DNA of 64,000 nt from Betaproteobacteria bacterium Ga0077526 (GTDB lineage Bacteria; Pseudomonadota; Gammaproteobacteria; Burkholderiales; Ga0077523), in assembly GCA_001464765.1 (NCBI GenBank), contig LNDV01000027.1:113271-177270 (forward strand), read 5' to 3'. Both the position numbers and the translations under genes were made by a program. Under the pieces are notes generated by a model. The model had not been told where the DNA came from. It made no database searches and saw only the letters and a list, made by a program, of their open reading frames with translations. This document shows positions 59,401 through 64,000 of the stretch, one piece after another (the stretch's first letter is position 1; every line of letters starts with the position of its first letter).

Positions 59401-61080
59401 TCAGAACAGGCCGACCACGCGGCCCTGGTCGTCGAGGTCGATCTTCTCGGCCGAGGGCTGCTTCGGCAGGCCGGGCATGGTCATCACGTCACCGCAGATC
59501 ATCACGACGAACTGCGCACCGGCCGCGAGCCGCACTTCGCGCACGTTGATCGTGTGGCCGGACGGCGCTCCGCGGGCGGAGGGATCCGTGGAGAACGAGT
59601 ACTGCGTCTTCGCGACGCAGACCGGGTAGCCGCCGAACCCGTTCTCCTCGAGCTTTTTCACCTGAGTGCGGGCCTTGCCGTCGAACACCACGTTGGCGGC
59701 GCCGTAGATCTTCGTGGCGATCGCGGTGATCTTGTCCGTCAGCGTGGCGCTGTCTTCGTAGACGAACTTGAAGTTCGTGCCGGCGCCAGGTCTCTCGACC
59801 ATCTCCACGATGGCGCGGGCGACGTCTTCCGCGCCCTTGCCGCCTTCGGCCCAGTGCCGCGCGACGAACACAGGCGTCTCGAGCTTCTTCATGTGCCGCT
59901 GCAGGAGATCCAGCTCCGCCTGCGTGTCGAAGGTGAAGTTGTTGATGGAGACGACGCACGGCAGGCCGTAGTGCTCGCGGACATTGCGGACATGCCGTTC
60001 GAGATTGGCGATGCCCGCTTCCAGCGCGGCGAGGTTCTCCTGCGACACGTTCTTCACGTCGACGCCGCCGTGGTACTTGAGCGCGCGCAACGTCGCGACG
60101 ATCACCACGGCGTCGGGCCGCAGACCGGACTTGCGGCATTTGATGTCGATGAACTTCTCGGCGCCGAGGTCTGCACCGAAGCCGGCCTCGGTAACCACGT
60201 AATCGCCGAGTTTGAGGGACGCCTGCGTGGCGATCACCGAGTTGCAGCCGTGCGCGATGTTCGCGAACGGGCCACCGTGCAGGATGGCCGGATTGTTCTC
60301 GAGGGTCTGGACCAGATTCGGCTTGAGCGCGTCCTTCAGCAGGACGGTCATGGCACCGTGGGCCTTGAGATCGCGCGCGGTGACAGGCTTCTGCTGGCGG
60401 GTGTAGCCGACGACGATGTTGCCGAGGCGCTCCTTGAGATCGGCGATCGAGGTCGCGAGACAGAAGATCGCCATCACCTCGGAGGCCACCACGATGTCGA
60501 ACCCGTCGCCGCGCGGGTAGCCGTTGCCGGGGCCGCCCAGCGACACGACAATGTCGCGCAGCGCGCGGTCGTTCATGTCCACCACGCGTTTCCAGGTGAC
60601 ACGGCGCACGTCGATATCCAGTTCGTTGCCGTGATGGATGTGGTTGTCCAGCATCGCGGCCAGCAGATTGTTGGCGAGCGCGATGGCGTTGAAGTCACCC
60701 GTGAAGTGGAGGTTGATGTCCTCCATGGGCACCACTTGCGCAAAACCGCCGCCCGCGGCGCCACCCTTCATGCCGAACACGGGCCCGAGGGAAGGTTCGC
60801 GCAGGCACACGATGGCGCGCTTGCCGATGCGGTTCAGCGCATCGCCGAGGCCCACGGTGGTCGTGGTCTTGCCTTCGCCCGCGGGCGTGGGGCTGATCGC
60901 GGTGACCAGGATCAGTTTCGCGTTCGGCCGCTTCGGCAGGCTGTCGAGGTAGTCGAGGGAGATCTTCGCCTTGTAGTGCCCGAAGGGCTCCACGTGCTCG
61001 TCGGGAATCCCGAGCTTCGAGGCCACTTCGCTGATGCGCTGCAGTTTCGCCTGCTGGGCGATTTCGATGTCCGACGCCAT
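59401..61080 (-). CDS. ftfL: Formate-tetrahydrofolate ligase
   Basis: A 559-residue enzyme using ATG 61080, which has AGGAGAG upstream; the extra 10 codons to 61110 are not needed. The P-loop is [14 protein letters not shown], followed by [23 protein letters not shown] and [14 protein letters not shown]. It activates formate with ATP to formyl-THF, supplying the one-carbon units assimilated by glyA in the serine cycle. First gene of the cluster in transcription order. Confidence 0.95.
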   Translation of the reverse strand: MASDIEIAQQAKLQRISEVASKLGIPDEHVEPFGHYKAKISLDYLDSLPKRPNAKLILVTAISPTPAGEGKTTTTVGLGDALNRIGKRAIVCLREPSLGPVFGMKGGAAGGGFAQVVPMEDINLHFTGDFNAIALANNLLAAMLDNHIHHGNELDIDVRRVTWKRVVDMNDRALRDIVVSLGGPGNGYPRGDGFDIVVASEVMAIFCLATSIADLKERLGNIVVGYTRQQKPVTARDLKAHGAMTVLLKDALKPNLVQTLENNPAILHGGPFANIAHGCNSVIATQASLKLGDYVVTEAGFGADLGAEKFIDIKCRKSGLRPDAVVIVATLRALKYHGGVDVKNVSQENLAALEAGIANLERHVRNVREHYGLPCVVSINNFTFDTQAELDLLQRHMKKLETPVFVARHWAEGGKGAEDVARAIVEMVERPGAGTNFKFVYEDSATLTDKITAIATKIYGAANVVFDGKARTQVKKLEENGFGGYPVCVAKTQYSFSTDPSARGAPSGHTINVREVRLAAGAQFVVMICGDVMTMPGLPKQPSAEKIDLDDQGRVVGLF

Positions 61081-61249
61081 GGACGAGCTCTCCTGGTGAG
61101 GTGCGCCCATGAAGGAGGGTGCCCATGGGAACGGGCTCGGGCGCGAAAAGCCGGGAGTCTAGGGGGCGCCGCGGTCCGTTCGGATCGGTTCTTCTAATGG
61201 CGAGACAAACCTGCGCTTATGGCAAGGCGACACCGATTCCGGGTAACGG

Positions 61250-62236
61250 CTATTCGATGCGGATGCCGGCTTCCTTCGCGATCGGGCAGACGCGCTCGAT
61301 CTCCTTCCGGGTCCATGCGGCGAGTTCCTCGGGCGTCGAGTGGATAGCGTCTGCGCCGAAAGCCGCGTAGTACTCGAGAATCTCGGGCGTCTGAGTAGCG
61401 CGTGCGATGGCGGCTGCGAGCTTGTCCAGGATGGGCTTCGGCGTGCCTGCCGGCGCGTAGAACGCGCCCCACGAGTAGGACTCGAGCTGCGGCATGCCGA
61501 GCTCGTTGAATGTCGGCGTGTCGGGATAGCTCGCGATCCTCTGGCTGCTGGTGACGGCCAGTGCCCTGAGCTTGCCGGCCTGCACGTGGGGCAGCGCCAC
61601 CGCTGGAAACGCGAACATCACCGGCAATTGACCGCCGACCACGTCGATGATCGCCGGCGCTTCGCCCTTGAACAGCACGGGTCGCAGCGAGGCGCCGGTC
61701 TTCCGGGCGAAGAGCTCCATCTGCAGATGCTGCGGGGAGCCCAGACTCGGGGACGCATACGGGAGAGGCTCTGCACTGTTGCGGGCTTGCGCGACGAGGT
61801 CGCGTACGGACTTGATCGTCGTGGTCGCGTTTGCCAGCAGGACCATCGGACCCCGTGCCCGGAGCGAGATCGGCGCGAAGTCCTTGAGCGGGTCGTAGCG
61901 CAGTTTCGAGAAGACACAGGGATTGATGGCATGCGTGGCGATGTCACCCGACAGGATCGTGTAGCCGTCCGCCGGGGCACGCGCCACGGCCTCCGCCCCG
62001 ATCTGACCGCTGGCACCGGGCCGGTTGTCGACCACGATGCTGGCCTTGAGAACCTTCTCCAGGACACTCGCGAGGCGCCGGGTCCCGGTGTCAGCAATGC
62101 CGCCGGCCGGCCAAGCGACGATGACGCGAATGGGTCGGTCGGGATACGCGGCGACCGGATCGTTCGCGCGGGCGCCGGGCACGTACGCCAGCAGGGCTGC
62201 CAGGACCAGGGATGCGAAAAGCTCATGGGGCTTCAT
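61250..62236 (-). CDS. Bug-family (TctC) receptor, second copy
   Basis: ATG 62236 follows GAGGAGATTTCG, giving 328 residues with a signal peptide (LFASLVLAALLAYVPGARA). Family motifs: IRVIVAWPAGGIADTGTRR, VVDNRPGASGQIGAEAVA, YDPLKDFAPI, VLFKGEAPAIIDVVGG, LRALAVTSSQR. It differs clearly from the copy at 19266. Located just upstream of ftfL in the same orientation, 169 bp away from its start; ligand unknown. Confidence 0.9.
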   Translation of the reverse strand: MKPHELFASLVLAALLAYVPGARANDPVAAYPDRPIRVIVAWPAGGIADTGTRRLASVLEKVLKASIVVDNRPGASGQIGAEAVARAPADGYTILSGDIATHAINPCVFSKLRYDPLKDFAPISLRARGPMVLLANATTTIKSVRDLVAQARNSAEPLPYASPSLGSPQHLQMELFARKTGASLRPVLFKGEAPAIIDVVGGQLPVMFAFPAVALPHVQAGKLRALAVTSSQRIASYPDTPTFNELGMPQLESYSWGAFYAPAGTPKPILDKLAAAIARATQTPEILEYYAAFGADAIHSTPEELAAWTRKEIERVCPIAKEAGIRIE

Positions 62237-62502
62237 CGAAATCTCCTCATCGGTTGGCGGAGGTGCGGACCTCCGATCGGCGGGGCGGCGACCGGGCCCA
62301 TGCCCGCATCCGAAAGGTACGCCCGACTGACTTACGAATGGGTTACAGATCGCGGGGCGTGTCGGGAACGGTCTCGCTTCGGGTGCAGAGGGAACGACGG
62401 AGGCGAGCACGTTGAGGGCTCCATCCGGCCTATACTCCCCATGCATCGCGATGCGAACGCGGCGACTGATCCGTCGGCTTCGCTGCGGCTGCGGGCCCTG
62501 GG

Positions 62503-63876
62503 GTGATCGATGACGATTGCGGCGCACTGTTTCCGCGCACGCAATCCCAGCAGATGCCGCAAGTGTTCCGCGACGCATCATGGATCCGGCTGGTCGAATC
62601 GATCCGGACGCGCATAGACCTACCAAACAAACCTCCCACCGATACGATGCCTCTTCCCGTCACCAGCGTTGGCGACGTTCCCGTCGACCAGACACGTCCG
62701 CAGATCCATTGGGTCGAAACAGACCGCGAGTGTTCTGCCCTGTGGCGTTCGGAGCGTGGCTCGCCGCCGCCCGGCCGCGTTGTCCTGGCCGACGACACCA
62801 CGACGGCTGACGCCGCCTATCGGCTGGCCTGCGAAGGCACCGCGTTGCTGTGGCGCGGCGATTTCCACAACGCGACGCAACTGCTGCAGGCCATGGCGCG
62901 GCGCGTCGACAAGTTGCCCCCGCGCAAGCAGCGGAAGGCCGCCGTTACCTCGAACGAAACGCGCTCACCCGCCGCGGCTTTTCATCAGTATCGACAGGCG
63001 CAGTCGCAGCGGGCCCGCGTACTGAGTTCGCTGCTGCTGCCATTCGATGCGGACTACGGCATTCCGCTGCGACGCGCCCCGGATGCGCGCCTGGCCTGCG
63101 CAGAAGCCTGGGGCCCCGCGGACGTCGCCGCCGGTCCCTCGGTCGCCTCGCTGCGCGAACTGCTCGGCATGATCAGTGCGCACGAGTGGCGCAAGAAGGG
63201 CCTCCCGATACCTGCGCTCGGAGATCCTCCGGACAACCGCATTCACGCGCACTACGGCGTGTTCTCGCCGGTGCGCGGCGAATATGTCGGGCTCGTCGCT
63301 GCGGCGCCGCTGCCGGTGACGCAACAGGATTCGTTCGTGGCCTTCGACATCGGCACGGGCACCGGCGTGCTGGCTGCCGTGCTGGCGCGACGCGGTGTCG
63401 CACGCGTGGTTGCGACCGATCGGGATCCGCGCGCCCTCGCCTGCGCACGCGACAATGTCGCGCGCCTCGGAGTTACCGGGCAAGTTCAGGTGGTGGAGGC
63501 CGATCTGTTCCCCGAAGGGCGGGCGTCGCTCATCGTCTGCAATCCACCGTGGCTGCCGGCGCGGCCCGGCTCGCCCCTCGAGTCCGCCATCTACGACGAG
63601 GACAGCCGCATGCTGCTCGGTTTCCTGCGCGGCCTGGCGGCGCATCTCGTCCCCGGCGGCGAGGGATGGCTCATCCTGTCCGACCTGGCCGAGCATCTGG
63701 GCTTGCGCACGCGCGCCGAGCTCCTCGCCGCGTTCGAGCAGGCGGGTTTGAGAGTCCTCGACCGGATCGATACCAGGCCACGGCATCCGAAAGCATCGGA
63801 CGCCGGCGACCCGCTGCACTTCGCGCGTGCGGCGGAGGTCACTTCGCTCTGGCGGCTCGCCACCGTCGTTCCCTGA
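62503..63876 (+). CDS. Class I SAM-dependent methyltransferase (HemK/PrmC-like motif)
   Basis: A protein of up to 457 residues; GTG 62503 is used but no strong ribosome site exists, and ATG 62554 or 62647 are plausible. The first ~200 residues are unrecognised. The methyltransferase domain starts near 280: FDIGTGTGVLAAVLARRG (motif I), ATDRDPRALACARDN, and CNPPWLP, the NPPY-type motif found in enzymes that methylate amide or amine nitrogen. Substrate unknown. It stands alone and is read away from the Bug receptor gene. Confidence 0.78.
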   Translation: MIDDDCGALFPRTQSQQMPQVFRDASWIRLVESIRTRIDLPNKPPTDTMPLPVTSVGDVPVDQTRPQIHWVETDRECSALWRSERGSPPPGRVVLADDTTTADAAYRLACEGTALLWRGDFHNATQLLQAMARRVDKLPPRKQRKAAVTSNETRSPAAAFHQYRQAQSQRARVLSSLLLPFDADYGIPLRRAPDARLACAEAWGPADVAAGPSVASLRELLGMISAHEWRKKGLPIPALGDPPDNRIHAHYGVFSPVRGEYVGLVAAAPLPVTQQDSFVAFDIGTGTGVLAAVLARRGVARVVATDRDPRALACARDNVARLGVTGQVQVVEADLFPEGRASLIVCNPPWLPARPGSPLESAIYDEDSRMLLGFLRGLAAHLVPGGEGWLILSDLAEHLGLRTRAELLAAFEQAGLRVLDRIDTRPRHPKASDAGDPLHFARAAEVTSLWRLATVVP

Positions 63877-63902
63877 TCCTGCCTTCGCGTTTCGCGGGGA
63901 TT

Positions 63903-63932
63903 CCCGGAGTCGGGGCGTTCGCCCCTCGTCCG
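63903..63932. repeat. Dispersed repeat element, truncated copy 5
   Basis: CCCGGAGTCGGGGCG ... CCCCTCGTCCG matches the inner and right part of copies 1-3 but breaks after CTCGTCCG, where TATATGG replaces the expected GGCTAC. The following ~65 bp to the window end are AT-richer than the rest, with no gene identified. Confidence 0.65.
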
Positions 63933-64000
63933 TATATGGACTCCTCCCGGTTTGCAAGCAGAACGTTTGATGGTTTTTTGATCGACTGCGACCGTATATC

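Overview
The window is high-GC, gene-dense Gram-negative DNA that reads most naturally as a betaproteobacterium of the Burkholderiales/Rhodocyclales/Nitrosomonadales range. This is inferred from the xseB-ispA-dxs-folE2 gene order, two Bug/TctC-type periplasmic receptors, a PEP-CTERM protein, a CbbR/QscR-like LysR regulator and a serine-cycle cluster. No rRNA, tRNA, CRISPR array or intact insertion sequence was recognised by eye. About 53 genes are called. Most long ORFs on the opposite strand are high-GC shadows.

Layout. 1-1.3 kb: the end of a heme A synthase gene and an acetyltransferase. 1.5-8.1 kb: a metal-homeostasis island (two COG0523/CobW GTPases, a Zur-like repressor, a WD40 protein, a NiCoT nickel/cobalt permease) interrupted by a Tat-exported cyclase-family protein. 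8.2-11.2 kb: a LysR regulator divergent from a D-malate/tartrate dehydrogenase (dmlR/dmlA-like), then a haloacid-dehalogenase-like protein with an exported N-terminus and a second internal start. 11.6-19.2 kb: three large DNA-metabolism genes, namely a DUF1998/Hrq1-type helicase and a DEDD exonuclease (the MrfAB mitomycin-repair pair) followed by a giant SNF2 ATPase. 19.3-24 kb: Bug receptor, PEP-CTERM protein, Tim44-like and DUF2167 membrane proteins. 24-29.2 kb: a PQQ alcohol dehydrogenase carrying the Asp-x-Asp lanthanide signature with its cytochrome c, divergent from an RraA / uronate-dehydrogenase-like / enolase-superfamily operon. 29.2-34.6 kb: acyl-CoA ligase, NUDIX hydrolase, a MoxR-DUF2201 pair and a DUF1353 protein. 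34.6-41.3 kb: LLM flavoenzyme, RES-Xre toxin-antitoxin, thioesterase, FAD monooxygenase, DUF2784 protein, SpoIIAA-rhodanese fusion, DMT exporter. 41.4-48.5 kb: Rieske oxygenase, xseB-ispA-dxs-folE2, aspartic protease, glutamine amidotransferase, ICMT-like methyltransferase.

48.5-61.1 kb: the central feature, nine same-strand genes that make up most of the serine cycle for C1 assimilation. In transcription order these are ftfL, glyA, sgaA, hprA, mtkA, mtkB, ppc, mclA and a QscR/CbbR-like regulator. Together with the PQQ dehydrogenase (a possible lanthanide-dependent methanol/alcohol oxidase) they suggest a facultative methylotroph. Glycerate kinase, enolase and malate dehydrogenase, which the cycle also needs, are not in the window. 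61.2-64 kb: a second Bug receptor and a class I methyltransferase.

A dispersed repeat family (GTAGCCCGGACGAG ... CTCGTCCGGGCTAC) occurs at five places (11.2, 11.4, 34.6, 38.7, 63.9 kb), and in one case it encodes the C-terminus and stop codon of a gene. All functional calls rest on motif recognition and context; nothing was searched against a database.
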